Source of the DNA: Marinibacterium sp050389775
Lineage (GTDB): Bacteria; Pseudomonadota; Alphaproteobacteria; Rhodobacterales; Rhodobacteraceae
Assembly (NCBI RefSeq): GCF_050389775.1
Contig: NZ_CP177144.1
Coordinates: 2,170,001 to 2,234,000 of the forward strand
DNA: 64,000 nucleotides
Direction: 5' to 3'
Below, piece by piece: positions 24,517-33,772 of this stretch. The notes beneath the pieces are model-generated. The model ran no database searches, had not been told where the DNA came from, and saw nothing but the letters and a program-made list of their open reading frames with translations. How positions within the stretch are numbered: the stretch's first letter is position 1; every line of letters starts with the position of its first letter. The position numbers and the translations under genes were made by a program.

Positions 24517-25949
24517 GCCTCTGGACAAGCCGCGAGGCCGCCCGGGCCACGGGTGGACGAGCCACCGCCCCCTGGCAGGCCGACGGCGTGTCGATCGATA
24601 CGCGCACGCTGCAGCCCGGCGATCTCTTCGTGGCCCTCAGCGCCGCCCGGGACGGCCATGATTTCGTGGCCCAGGCCCTGGAAAAGGGCGCTGCCGCCGC
24701 GCTAGTCACCCATGTGCCCAACGGCGTGTCCGAAGATGCGCCCCTGCTGATCGTCGACGATGTCCAGACCGCCCTCGAAGCCCTGGGCCAGGCCGCGCGC
24801 CGCCGCACCGGTGCCCGGGTCGTGGCCATCACCGGTTCGGTCGGCAAGACCTCGACCAAGGAAATGCTGGCCGCCGTGCTGTCCGACCAGGGCCGCACCC
24901 ATGCCTCGGTGGCCAGCTACAACAACCATTGGGGCGTGCCCCTGACCCTGGCCCGCATGCCCGCCGATACCGAATTCGCGGTGATCGAGATCGGCATGAA
25001 CCACCCCGGCGAGATCGCCCCGCTGGCCCGCATGGCCCGGCCCGACGTGGCCATCGTGACCACCGTGGCCGCCGCCCATCTCGAAGCCTTCGCCTCGATC
25101 GAGGGCATCGCCGATGAAAAGGCCTCGATCTGCGAAGGGCTGCGCCGGGGCGGCACGGCGATCCTGAACGGCGACCTCGACACCTATCCGATCCTTGCCG
25201 CCGCTGCGCGGACGCGCGACGCCCGCATCATCACCTTCGGCACCAGCCGCGGCTGCCACCACCGGGCGACCGAGATCCGCATCGCCCGGGGCGCCACCGT
25301 CGTGCAGGCCCGGGCCTGGCGCACGCCGCTGCTCTACAAGGTCGGGGCCGAGGGCCGGCATTATGCCGTCAACGCCCTGGCCGTCCTGGCCGCGGTCTTT
25401 GCGCTGAAGGCCGACCGGGGGCGGGCGGTGTTCTCGCTGGCCGCCTGGCGGGCGGTGTCGGGCCGGGGCCAGCGCATGCGCATCGTGCTCGACCCGGTCG
25501 ACCGGCACCTGTCGCTCGAGCTGATCGACGATTCCTACAATGCCAACCCCACCTCGGTCGAAGCCGCGCTGGACGTGCTGGCCGCCGCGCGCACCCATGA
25601 CGGGCTGGGCCGCATCGCCAAGGGCCGGCGCATCGCCATCCTCGGCGACATGAAGGAACTGGGCCCGCAGGCCGAAAGCCTGCACGCCACCCTGGCCGAC
25701 CTGCCGGCCATGCAGGAGATCGACGTCGTGCATTGCGTCGGCCCGCTGATGAAATCGCTGCATGATGCCCTGCCGCCGGCCCGGCGCGGGCAATGGTACG
25801 ACGATGCCCGCCCCATGCTGCGCGACCTGCGCGGCCGGGTCGACGGGGGCGATGTCGTGCTGGTCAAGGGCTCGCTGTCGATGGGCCTGTCGCGCGTCGT
25901 TGACGCGATCCGCAAAATGGGCCATCCCGACCCACAATATGATGAGTAG
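24513..25949 (+). CDS. murF: UDP-MurNAc-tripeptide:D-alanyl-D-alanine ligase MurF
   Basis: A 478-aa Mur ligase adding D-Ala-D-Ala, supplied by Ddl (38048-38962), to complete the pentapeptide. Visible motifs: AITGSVGKTSTKEML (ATP loop), YNNHWGVPLTLARM, EIGMNHPGEIAPLA, VTTVAAAHLEAF, and DDSYNANPTSVEAAL. The start ATGAGC overlaps the murE stop, and mraY follows after 11 nt. Confidence 0.97.
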   Translation: MSLWTSREAARATGGRATAPWQADGVSIDTRTLQPGDLFVALSAARDGHDFVAQALEKGAAAALVTHVPNGVSEDAPLLIVDDVQTALEALGQAARRRTGARVVAITGSVGKTSTKEMLAAVLSDQGRTHASVASYNNHWGVPLTLARMPADTEFAVIEIGMNHPGEIAPLARMARPDVAIVTTVAAAHLEAFASIEGIADEKASICEGLRRGGTAILNGDLDTYPILAAAARTRDARIITFGTSRGCHHRATEIRIARGATVVQARAWRTPLLYKVGAEGRHYAVNALAVLAAVFALKADRGRAVFSLAAWRAVSGRGQRMRIVLDPVDRHLSLELIDDSYNANPTSVEAALDVLAAARTHDGLGRIAKGRRIAILGDMKELGPQAESLHATLADLPAMQEIDVVHCVGPLMKSLHDALPPARRGQWYDDARPMLRDLRGRVDGGDVVLVKGSLSMGLSRVVDAIRKMGHPDPQYDE

Positions 25950-25960
25950 GACTCCCGAGA

Positions 25961-27043
25961 ATGCTCTATTGGTTGACGGCCCTCTCTGACGGCGGCGATT
26001 TCTTTAACCTGTTCCGGTACATCACCTTTCGCGCCGGCGGGGCCTTTCTGACGGCCCTGCTGTTCGGCTTTGTCTTCGGCCGTCCGCTGATCGACGTGCT
26101 GCGCAAGACCCAGGGCAAGGGCCAGCCGATTCGCGATGACGGCCCCGAAAGCCACTTTTCCAAGGCCGGCACGCCGACCATGGGCGGGCTGCTGATCGTC
26201 GGCGCGCTGGTCACGGCCACGCTGCTCTGGGCCCGGCTGGACAATGTCTATGTCTGGATGGTTCTGGGCGTGACCCTGTCCTTCGCGGCCATCGGCTTTG
26301 CCGACGATTATGCCAAGGTGTCGAAACAGAACACCAAGGGAGTGCCGGGCAAGCTGCGCCTGGCGCTCGGCATCTTCATCGCCCTGGTGGCCTCGTGGAT
26401 CGCCACCCAGATGCATCCCGTCGAGCTCAAGAACCAGCTGGCCCTGCCGATCTTCAAGGACGTGCTGCTGAACCTCGGTGCCTTCTACATCGTCTTCGGC
26501 GTGCTGGTCATCGTCGGCGCGGCCAATGCCGTCAACCTGACCGACGGGCTGGACGGGCTGGCCATCATGCCCGTCATGATCGCCGCCGGCGCGCTTGGCA
26601 TCATTGCCTATGCCGTCGGCCGGGTCGACTTTTCCGAATATCTCGACGTGCATTACGTGCCGGGCACGGGCGAAATCCTGATCTTTACCGCCGCGCTCTT
26701 CGGCGGCGGGCTGGGCTTTCTGTGGTACAACGCCCCGCCGGCGGCCGTCTTCATGGGTGACACCGGGTCGCTGGCCCTGGGCGGCGCGCTGGGGGCCATT
26801 GCCGTGGCGACCAAGCATGAAATCGTGCTGGCCATCGTCGGCGGCATCTTCGTGGTCGAGGCCCTGTCGGTGATCATCCAGGTGGCCTATTTCAAGCGCA
26901 CCGGCAAGCGGGTCTTCCTGATGGCCCCGATCCATCACCATTACGAAAAGAAGGGCTGGGCCGAGCCGACGATCGTCATCCGGTTCTGGATCATCTCGCT
27001 GATCCTGGCCATGATCGGCCTGGCCACGCTCAAGGTCCGCTGA
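25961..27043 (+). CDS. mraY: Phospho-MurNAc-pentapeptide transferase MraY
   Basis: A 360-aa polytopic membrane enzyme (about ten helices) that transfers phospho-MurNAc-pentapeptide to undecaprenyl phosphate, forming lipid I. Motifs: GTPTMGGLLIV, IGFADDYAKV (catalytic Asp pair), NAVNLTDGLDGLAI, FMGDTGSLALGGALG, and the MraY-specific HHHYEKKGWAE. It follows murF closely and is followed by a DedA gene, not murD, which is unusual. Confidence 0.97.
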   Translation: MLYWLTALSDGGDFFNLFRYITFRAGGAFLTALLFGFVFGRPLIDVLRKTQGKGQPIRDDGPESHFSKAGTPTMGGLLIVGALVTATLLWARLDNVYVWMVLGVTLSFAAIGFADDYAKVSKQNTKGVPGKLRLALGIFIALVASWIATQMHPVELKNQLALPIFKDVLLNLGAFYIVFGVLVIVGAANAVNLTDGLDGLAIMPVMIAAGALGIIAYAVGRVDFSEYLDVHYVPGTGEILIFTAALFGGGLGFLWYNAPPAAVFMGDTGSLALGGALGAIAVATKHEIVLAIVGGIFVVEALSVIIQVAYFKRTGKRVFLMAPIHHHYEKKGWAEPTIVIRFWIISLILAMIGLATLKVR

Positions 27044-27059
27044 GCGGGCGGGCGCGGCG

Positions 27060-27623
27060 ATGTCCCTCGACCAGATCGTCCAGACCCTGGGCCTGCCCGG
27101 GGTCGTGCTGGGCACCGCGCTGGAAGGCGAGGGTGTGGCGTTCCTGTCGGGCATCTTCGCCCATCGCGGCCTGTTCCATTTCGAGGCCGCGGCCCTGGCC
27201 GCCGCCTGCGGGGCGGTGATCACCGACAACGTGATGTTTGCCATCGGCCGGTTCGCCGGCCAGACCCGCCTGGCACGCAAGATCCTGGATCACCAGCGGG
27301 TCAGCGGCCTGCGCGACATGGTCCAGCGCCACCAGACCAAGGCCATCCTGGGCTTTCGTTTCGTCTATGGGCTGAAGACCGTGGCGCCGGTCCTGATCGC
27401 CAATTCGCCGGTGTCCTGGGCGCGTTTCGCGGCGCTGGATGCGATGGCCGTTCTGGTCTGGGCGCATCTTTTCGTGGGCATCGGTTTTGTCGTGGGCACG
27501 GCGATCGAACAGCTTTTTGGCGAGATGAAGCTGGAACTGCACGTAGCCATCGCGGCGGGGCTGTTCCTGGCGGTGGCCGGGGGGACATGGCTGATCCTGC
27601 GCAAACGGCGCGCCGGGCGCTGA
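27060..27623 (+). CDS. DedA/SNARE-associated-family membrane protein
   Basis: A 187-aa polytopic protein with the DedA core: PGVVLGTALEGEGVAFLSGI, a helix rich in Ala (AAALAAACGAVITDNVMFAIG), the re-entrant-loop arginine region FRFVYGLKTVAPVLIA (counterpart of the usual GRFIPGxR) and a final hydrophobic helix before a basic tail. DedA proteins recycle undecaprenyl phosphate or flip related lipids; that would suit a place just behind mraY, the user of that carrier, though the motif here departs from the best-studied members. It begins 16 nt after mraY and is probably cotranscribed. Confidence 0.85.
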   Translation: MSLDQIVQTLGLPGVVLGTALEGEGVAFLSGIFAHRGLFHFEAAALAAACGAVITDNVMFAIGRFAGQTRLARKILDHQRVSGLRDMVQRHQTKAILGFRFVYGLKTVAPVLIANSPVSWARFAALDAMAVLVWAHLFVGIGFVVGTAIEQLFGEMKLELHVAIAAGLFLAVAGGTWLILRKRRAGR

Positions 27624-27766
27624 GCCGGGTGTGACCTTGCCTGCCGGGGCGGGTCTACAGGCACCACCACATGGACAGGCGAGTGATGACGGTCTTGCGC
27701 GTGGCAGAGGCATGCCGCCGGACCAGTGTGCACTTGCGCGTGATCGCCAAGGATCGTCGACCGTTC

Positions 27767-27814
27767 GGGGCAACGGGGCAACGGGGCAACGGGGCAACGG
27801 GGCAACGGGGCAAC
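27767..27814 (+). repeat. Six perfect tandem copies of an 8-bp unit
   Basis: GGGGCAAC is repeated six times without error in the 338-nt space between the DedA and RGS-like genes. An 8-bp unit changes reading frame when copy number varies, but no frame here is recognisably coding. The rest of this spacer shows no other feature. Confidence 0.95.
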
Positions 27815-27961
27815 GGGGGCCGGTGCGCGCGGCGGGGCGGATAGCCCGGCGCGGTGATCCTGGCCGCGCGTATCCGCAAAATCACTTTGAACCGTTTCCC
27901 GGGGTCTGCCGACAGAAGGGAAAGGCGCGATGATCGCGGCTTGCCACCGAGGAGACACCAG

Positions 27962-28549
27962 ATGCCCAAGATCGACAACATCACCTATCCCGAAGGTGAC
28001 GAACGCCTGCTCAAGCACAAGCCGCTGGGCGCCATGTATCGCGATTTCCTCAAGAAACGCGCGGCGGCCGAGAACTTCAAATTCCTCGACGAAACGGCCA
28101 GCAAGATCGACCCGCGCAAGTAATACCCGATCTATTTCGACGACAACGGCCGGTTTTCCATCAATGTCGACACGAAGCTCAAGAACGATGCCAAGGACCT
28201 GGCCGAAGCCGGTGCCTGGAAGGACAACGCCTGGCGCAAGATCTACAGCGACAGCCGGCGCATGATCAACACGCTGATCGAGGTCAATTTCGAAGCCGAT
28301 TTCTACAAGTCCCGAGAATTCAAGGCTTTCCACGCCAAGGCCCTGCGCAAGACGATCAAGATCCCCAAGGCGCTGAAACAGAAGATGGCGATGGATGACG
28401 ACAGCCTGCTGGCCGATACGGTGGTGCTGTTCATGTCGGACCGCAATGCCGGCAAGATGGCGGCAAAGAACCTGTCGGCCCGGAAGAAATGCCCCCTGAG
28501 CCCCGACGAGATCGGCCGGGCCATCGGTAAGTATTTCAAGCTGAGATGA
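27962..28549 (+). pseudogene. RGS-domain-like protein gene interrupted by one in-frame TAA
   Basis: From the ATG at 27962, behind GAGGAGACACC, the frame stays open for 53 codons, meets TAA at 28121-28123, and continues in the same frame to a stop at 28549. Ignoring the stop gives about 195 aa. The first half (LGAMYRDFLKKRAAAENFKF) looks like the F-x-x-FL...EN-x-x-F start of a regulator-of-G-protein-signalling fold. The second half (FSINVDTKLKNDAKDL, then MINTLIEVNFEADFYKSREF) resembles its later helices. RGS-like proteins exist in bacteria; their targets are unknown. A CAA to TAA change would explain the break, giving ...PRKQYPIYF. The second half has an internal ATG at 28262 but no good ribosome site was seen. 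Readthrough, pseudogene or sequencing error remain possible. Confidence 0.55.
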
Positions 28550-28974
28550 CCCGGCCGCCAGCCCTCCGGGCGGCGGCCTCGTGGCCGGGTGTGCCTGCGT
28601 GAGGCCACGGACCCCCTTGCGGAATTGTGTGGCCTCTCAATTCCTCCTCGCGGGCCGGGATGCGCGGTCAGCGTGGCGCCCGGCCACCCTCTGCGGCCTG
28701 GGTGTGACCCGCGCGGCCCTTGCGGTCTTTCCCGGCTCACGGCTTGGTGCGGGTCCGCCTTCCTGCGCGGTGTCGCCCACCAATCGCCCTGAGTGCCGCC
28801 CGCTTGTGGCCCGGTGCGGTCCCACCCGGTTGCCTCGCGCTGACCTGTGGCGCGTGTCCCTCCGGGCCGCAGGGCAGTGGGTCTGGGCGCAGGTGCGAGC
28901 GGGGGGATCGTGGCGGGGCTCTGGCCTTGGCCGGGGGATTGCGCTAGCGCTGGCGGGACGGGCAGCGAAAGGGC
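28550..28974. other. Spacer between the interrupted gene and murD
   Basis: 425 nt of GC-rich DNA. A GC-rich inverted repeat (GGCCGCC ... GGCGGCGG, about 28551-28578) directly follows the stop of the RGS-like gene and may end its transcript. A promoter for murD is presumably here but no clear boxes were seen. Confidence 0.45.
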
Positions 28975-30378
28975 ATGCAGATGATTTCGGTTCGGGGCGT
29001 GAGCGGCCAGGACGTGGCCATTCTGGGGCTGGGCCGGTCGGGCCTGACAGCGGCGCGGGCGATCCGCGAGGGCGGCGGCCGGGCGATCTGCTGGGATGAC
29101 AACCCCGCCGCCCGCGAAGCCGCCGAGGCCGAGGGCTTTGCCACGCGCGACCTGTCGCGCCCCGGCGCGTTCGAGGCCGTTTCGGCACTGATCGTGTCGC
29201 CGGGCATCCCCCATCTGTATCCTGCGCCGAACCCGGTCGTTCTGGCCGCACTGCGGGCCGGGGTGCCGGTGGACAATGACATCGGGCTGTTCTTTCGGTC
29301 CTTCGCCACGGCCGAATGGGAAAAGTTCGACACCCCGCCGCGGGTCGTGGCGGTCACCGGGTCGAACGGCAAGTCGACGACCTCGGCGCTGATCCACCAC
29401 ATCCTGAACGCGGCCGGGCGGCCGTCGCAGCTGGCCGGCAACATCGGCCGGGGCGTGCTGGACCTGGAGCCGCCGGCCGATGGCGACGTGGTGGTGCTGG
29501 AGCTGTCGTCTTACCAGACCGACCTGGCCCGGTCGCTGACGCCGGACATTGCCGTCTTTACCAACCTGTCGCCCGATCATCTCGACCGCCATGGCGGGCC
29601 GGGGGGCTATTTCGCGGCCAAGCGCCGGCTCTTTGCCGAGGGCGGGCCGGACCGGGCGGTGATCGGGGTGGACGAGGACGAAGGGCTGTTCCTGGCCGGG
29701 CAGATGGCCGAAGGGCCGGGCGATGACCGGGTGATCCGGGTGTCGTCGGGCCAGAAGCTGGGCGGGCCGGGCTGGAATGTCTTTGCGCGCAAGGGGTTCC
29801 TGGGCGAATGGCGCAAGGGCCGGCAGGCGGCGTCGATCGACCTGCGCCAGGTGCAGGGCCTGCCCGGAGCGCACAACCACCAGAACGCCTGCGCGGCCTA
29901 TGCGGTGGCCCGGGCGCTGGGTCTGGCGCCGCGGGTGATCGAGGCGGCGCTGCATTCCTATCCGGGCCTGCCCCACCGCAGCCAGAGGGTGGCCGAGCGG
30001 GACGGGGTAACCTTTGTCAACGACAGCAAGGCGACCAACGTGGATGCCGCCCGGCGCGCGCTGAGCGCTTTCCCGCGGATCCGCTGGATCTGCGGCGGGC
30101 TGGAGAAGGAAGGCGGGCTGGACGGGCTGAAAGGCGCGACGGGCACCGTGGCCAAGGCCTATGTCATCGGGCGCGAGGCGGCGGGTTTTGCCATGCGGTT
30201 GGACGTGGAGGCCGAGGTCTGCACGACGATGGCCGTGGCGGTGGAGCGGGCCATGGCCGAGGCCGAGCCGGGCGACACGGTGCTGCTGGCCCCGGCGGCG
30301 GCGTCCTTTGATCAATACGACAATTTCGAGCAGCGCGGCGAGGATTTCGCGGCCGAGGTCGCCAAGCGGCTGGGCTGA
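28975..30378 (+). CDS. murD: UDP-MurNAc-L-alanine:D-glutamate ligase MurD
   Basis: A 467-aa Mur ligase that adds D-glutamate to UDP-MurNAc-L-Ala. It has the N-terminal VAILGLGRSGLTAARAI nucleotide fold, the ATP loop AVTGSNGKSTTSALI, ELSSYQTDLARSLTPDIA, NLSPDHLDRHGG and the C-terminal FVNDSKATNVDAARRA. Two starts are possible: ATG at 28975 or two codons later at 28981. It is separated from mraY and from ftsW by foreign or reversed genes and has hairpins behind it, so it probably forms its own transcription unit. Confidence 0.96.
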   Translation: MQMISVRGVSGQDVAILGLGRSGLTAARAIREGGGRAICWDDNPAAREAAEAEGFATRDLSRPGAFEAVSALIVSPGIPHLYPAPNPVVLAALRAGVPVDNDIGLFFRSFATAEWEKFDTPPRVVAVTGSNGKSTTSALIHHILNAAGRPSQLAGNIGRGVLDLEPPADGDVVVLELSSYQTDLARSLTPDIAVFTNLSPDHLDRHGGPGGYFAAKRRLFAEGGPDRAVIGVDEDEGLFLAGQMAEGPGDDRVIRVSSGQKLGGPGWNVFARKGFLGEWRKGRQAASIDLRQVQGLPGAHNHQNACAAYAVARALGLAPRVIEAALHSYPGLPHRSQRVAERDGVTFVNDSKATNVDAARRALSAFPRIRWICGGLEKEGGLDGLKGATGTVAKAYVIGREAAGFAMRLDVEAEVCTTMAVAVERAMAEAEPGDTVLLAPAAASFDQYDNFEQRGEDFAAEVAKRLG

Positions 30379-30400
30379 CGCCCGCCAGATCGCGGCGGGC

Positions 30401-30476
30401 GGCCCCTGCGGGGCCGTGCAGGCAGGGCGCCCCTTCGGGGCGGGCGCAGGGAGGCGCGCCTTCGGCGCGGGCTTTT
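30401..30476 (+). terminator. Triple hairpin cluster behind murD
   Basis: Three short stems follow in a row: GGCCCC-TGC-GGGGCC (30401-30415), CGCCCC-TTC-GGGGCG (30428-30442) and CGCGCC-TTC-GGCGCG (30455-30469), the last ending GGGC-TTTT. The third looks like an intrinsic terminator for murD. Confidence 0.65.
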
Positions 30477-30539
30477 GTGAGGCGTGGGTCATTGGGTGGT
30501 CAGCGGGGCGGGGGCTCGGGTCTCACCACGAAGATGACC

Positions 30540-30693
30540 GCCATCTTCCCGGAGCCGCCATCGCCACACGACCTGGCCCACCGGAAGCCGCGGGTCAAGG
30601 ACGCCTGCGGCGCCGGCAAGCCGGTTGCATCCTTGACACGCGACCCCCGGCGGACCCGGGGCGGTCGCGCGACGGCGGCTCCGCGAAGATGGC
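30540..30693. repeat. 154-bp imperfect inverted repeat
   Basis: The outer arms are 25 bp (30540-30564 and 30669-30693) with two mismatches: GCCATCTTC, then GGAGCCGCC, against their reverse complements. Inner arms GTCAAGGA (30594-30601) and TCCTTGAC (30630-30637) pair as well, around a GGCGCCGGC centre. No gene is supported here. It may be a small non-autonomous element or a structured RNA. Confidence 0.75.
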
Positions 30694-30880
30694 TGGGGCA
30701 GGGCATCGGCGCGGTGGTTGGTGTCGGTGCGGAAGGGGCGCGTGGCGTGCGGTGGTGCGGACGGGGACCAGGCGCGCCTGGCCGGGGCGGTGATGCGAGC
30801 GGCGGGTAGGGGCGCAAGGCCAGGGCGACGGCGGACGGTCGTGCCTTGCGCGGGCGGTCAGGGCGGTGGAACGGCGGGGA

Positions 30881-32059
30881 TCAGGGGCGCGTGGCCAGGG
30901 CGGTGGCGGCGGCATGGGCCGAGGACCAGGCCCATTGGAAATTGTAGCCGCCCAGCCAGCCGGTCACGTCCACGGCTTCGCCGATGAAGAACAGGCCCGG
31001 GCAGGCGGTGGCTTCCATCGTGCGCGAGGACAGGCCGGCGGTGTCGATCCCGCCCAGCGTGACCTCGGCCGTGCGATAGCCTTCGGTGCCGGCGGGCACC
31101 AGCCGCCAATCGGCCAGGGCGGGGCAGAGCGCGGCCAGGGCCTTGTCGGAGAGATCGGCCAGCCGGCTGTCGGTGGGCAGGCCGAGATGGGGCACCAGCC
31201 GGGCGGGCAGGGCCTGGCCCAGGACGGTGCCCAGCTGGCGGCGGCCGGCGGCCTGGCGTTCGGCGCGCAGCCAGTCCAGCGGATCACGGTCGGGCAGCAG
31301 GTTGACGGCAATCTCGCGGCCCTCGCGCCAATAGGACGACACCTGCAGCACCGCTGGCCCGGAAAGACCGCGATGGGTGAAGAGCAGGGCTTCGTCGAAA
31401 CTGGTGCCGTCGCAGGACAGCCGGGCGGGCAGGGCCACGCCGGCCAGCGGCTTGAACCGGCCGTCGGGAAAGGTGAAGGGCACCAGGCCGGGCCGGGTGT
31501 CGGTGACGGCCAGGCCGAACTGGCGAGCGATGTCATAGGCCAGGCCGGTGGCGCCCATCTTGGGGATCGACTTGCCGCCGGTGGCCACGACCAGGTTGCG
31601 CGCCGTGACGGCGACATGCCGGCCGTCGCGGTCCAGCGTGGCGGCAAAGCCGTCGGGCCCGTGGGACAGGTCGCGCAGGGCGGTGGACAGCCAGAGCTCG
31701 GCCGGGGCCATTTCGGCGCGCAGCATGTCGACGATCTGGCGGGCGCTGTCGTCGCAAAAGAGCTGGCCCAGGGTCTTTTCATGCCAGGCGATGCCGTGGC
31801 GGCCGACAAGGTCGATGAAATCCCACTGGGTATAGCGGGCCAGGGCCGATTTGCAGAAATGCGGGTTGGCCGAGAGATAGGCCGAGGGATCGGCATGCAG
31901 GTTGGTGAAATTGCAGCGCCCGCCACCCGAGATGCGGATCTTTTCGCCGGGCGCCCGGGCGTGGTCGACGACCAGCACGCGCTTGCCGGCCCGGGCGACG
32001 GGGCCGGCGGCAAAGAGGCCGGCCGCGCCGGCGCCGAGGATGAGGGTATCGACCTGCAT
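30881..32059 (-). CDS. HI0933/BaiN-family NAD(P)/FAD-dependent oxidoreductase
   Basis: A 392-aa flavoprotein of the HI0933-like (YhiN/BaiN) family. FAD binding is shown by LILGAGAAGLFAAGPV, PGEKIRISGGGRCNFTNLHA and the C-terminal FFIGEAVDVTGWLGGYNFQW. A middle region (GLVPFTF, ALLFTHRGLSGPAVLQVSSY) is characteristic. The substrate is unknown; relatives have been linked to bile-acid or flavin chemistry. The ATG at 32057-32059 starts the protein at the FAD-binding strand; a longer frame upstream has no support. It is the only gene on the minus strand between murD and ftsW and splits the dcw cluster. Confidence 0.9.
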   Translation of the reverse strand: MQVDTLILGAGAAGLFAAGPVARAGKRVLVVDHARAPGEKIRISGGGRCNFTNLHADPSAYLSANPHFCKSALARYTQWDFIDLVGRHGIAWHEKTLGQLFCDDSARQIVDMLRAEMAPAELWLSTALRDLSHGPDGFAATLDRDGRHVAVTARNLVVATGGKSIPKMGATGLAYDIARQFGLAVTDTRPGLVPFTFPDGRFKPLAGVALPARLSCDGTSFDEALLFTHRGLSGPAVLQVSSYWREGREIAVNLLPDRDPLDWLRAERQAAGRRQLGTVLGQALPARLVPHLGLPTDSRLADLSDKALAALCPALADWRLVPAGTEGYRTAEVTLGGIDTAGLSSRTMEATACPGLFFIGEAVDVTGWLGGYNFQWAWSSAHAAATALATRP

Positions 32060-32605
32060 GGGCGCTTCTTGGCCCCAAGTTCGGGCGGGATGCAAGGCGG
32101 GATGCGGGGGCATCCAGGCTGGAGATGGGCCAAATTGACCAGGGCCGGCTGGGAGAGGTGCCTGAGCGCAGGCGGGTGCGCTCGGAGCGGGCAGGGCGTT
32201 GGAACGGGGCCGACCGGGCCGGGGCAGCGGCGCAGTGTTGCAAGGCCTGATACGGGGGGCGGGGGAGGTGAATCCGGCCGACCGGTCGGTGGCCGTGGCG
32301 CCGGCTTGCTGTGCGTGATGTGGCGGTATGCAGTCGGGGCGACCGGACGGGGCAATGGCGCCGGATTGCGGGGCTGGCGCGGGCGCGTGCAGCCGAGCAA
32401 TGGCGCCGGATTGCGGGCGTGGCGCGGGTGCGTGCAGTCGGGCGATGGGGCAGGGCCGAGCAGGCGGAAGAGGTGGCCCCGTTTTGCAACGCCGTGATGA
32501 CGCGAATGTCGGCGGGAAGGACTGGTCAGGCCCGCGCTTTCGCGGTACGATTGCGGCCAGACCCCGAAAAGGGGCGAGCAGAGGCAGACGAGCGGCGGAT
32601 TTCCC
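32060..32605. other. Divergent region between the flavoprotein gene and ftsW, with a 45-bp repeat
   Basis: 546 nt. CAATGGCGCCGGATTGCGGG occurs at 32353 and again at 32398, with a looser relative near 32293, so a roughly 45-bp unit is tandemly repeated. The promoter of the ftsW-murG-murC unit must lie here or upstream; no clear boxes were found. The last 40 nt before ftsW contain CCCCGAAAAGGGG, a small hairpin. Confidence 0.6.
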
Positions 32606-33772
32606 ATGACTGAGATGGTCTATGGCGCGCTTCCCATTCGGGATAGCGAGCCGATCTTGCCCAAATGGGCGCGTACCCTGGACAAATGGTCGATCGGCTG
32701 CGTGCTGATCCTGTTCCTGATCGGGCTACTGCTGGGGCTGGCCGCCTCGGTGCCGCTGGCCGAGCGGAACAATTTCCAGCCTTTCCACTATGTCCAGCGC
32801 CAGGCCTTCTTTGGCGGACTGGCCCTGGTCACGATGATCGCCGTGTCGATGATGTCGCCGGTCATGGTGCGCCGCCTGGGCACGCTGGGCTTCCTGGGCG
32901 CCTTTGTCGCCCTGGCCCTGTTGCCGGTCTTTGGCACCGATTTCGGCAAGGGTGCCGTGCGCTGGTTCTCGCTGGGTTTTGCCAGCGTCCAGCCGTCGGA
33001 ATTCCTCAAGCCCGGTTTCGTCGTGATCTCGGCCTGGCTGCTGTCGGCCAACCAGCAGATCAACGGCCCCCCGGGCAAGCTCTATTCCTTCATCCTGGCC
33101 ATGCTCATCGTCGGCATGCTGGTCATGCAGCCCGATTTCGGCCAGGCCTGCCTGGTGCTCTTCGGCTGGGGCGTGATGTACTTCGTGGCCGGCGCGCCGA
33201 TGCTGCTGCTGGTCATCATGGCCGTGCTTGTCGTGCTGGGCGGCACGCTGGCCTATTCCAGCTCGGATCACTTTGCCCGGCGGATCGACGGGTTCCTCAA
33301 CCCCGATGTCGATCCGACCACCCAGCTGGGCTATGCGACCAATGCCATCCGCGAGGGCGGGCTGTTCGGCGTGGGCGTGGGTGAAGGCCAGGTGAAATGG
33401 TCGCTGCCCGATGCCCATACCGATTTCATCATTGCCGTGGCGGCCGAGGAATACGGGCTGATCCTGGTCATGATCATCATCGCGCTCTACGGCACGATCG
33501 TCATCCGCTCGCTGTTCCGGCTGATGCGCGAACGTGATCCGTTCATCCGCCTGGCCGGCACCGGCCTGGCCGCGATGTTCGGCGTGCAGGCGATGATCAA
33601 CATGGGCGTGGCCGTGCGCCTGCTGCCGGCCAAGGGCATGACGCTGCCCTTCGTCAGCTACGGCGGCTCGTCGCTGATCGCCGGGGGCATCGCCCTTGGC
33701 ATGCTGCTGGCCTTTACCCGGTCCCGCCCCCAGGGCGAGATCGGCGACATCTTGCGGGGACGCGGACGGTGA
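32606..33772 (+). CDS. ftsW: Septal peptidoglycan glycosyltransferase FtsW (SEDS)
   Basis: A 388-aa polytopic SEDS protein that polymerises lipid II at the septum in complex with FtsI. After a cytoplasmic N-terminus there are about ten helices. SEDS signatures are VFGTDFGKGAVRWFSLG, VQPSEFLKPGFVV, GVGEGQVKWSLPDAHTDFI, AAEEYGLILV and LLPAKGMTLPFVSYGGSS. The start ATG at 32606 gives the expected N-terminal length. It overlaps murG by GTGA. Confidence 0.97.
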   Translation: MTEMVYGALPIRDSEPILPKWARTLDKWSIGCVLILFLIGLLLGLAASVPLAERNNFQPFHYVQRQAFFGGLALVTMIAVSMMSPVMVRRLGTLGFLGAFVALALLPVFGTDFGKGAVRWFSLGFASVQPSEFLKPGFVVISAWLLSANQQINGPPGKLYSFILAMLIVGMLVMQPDFGQACLVLFGWGVMYFVAGAPMLLLVIMAVLVVLGGTLAYSSSDHFARRIDGFLNPDVDPTTQLGYATNAIREGGLFGVGVGEGQVKWSLPDAHTDFIIAVAAEEYGLILVMIIIALYGTIVIRSLFRLMRERDPFIRLAGTGLAAMFGVQAMINMGVAVRLLPAKGMTLPFVSYGGSSLIAGGIALGMLLAFTRSRPQGEIGDILRGRGR

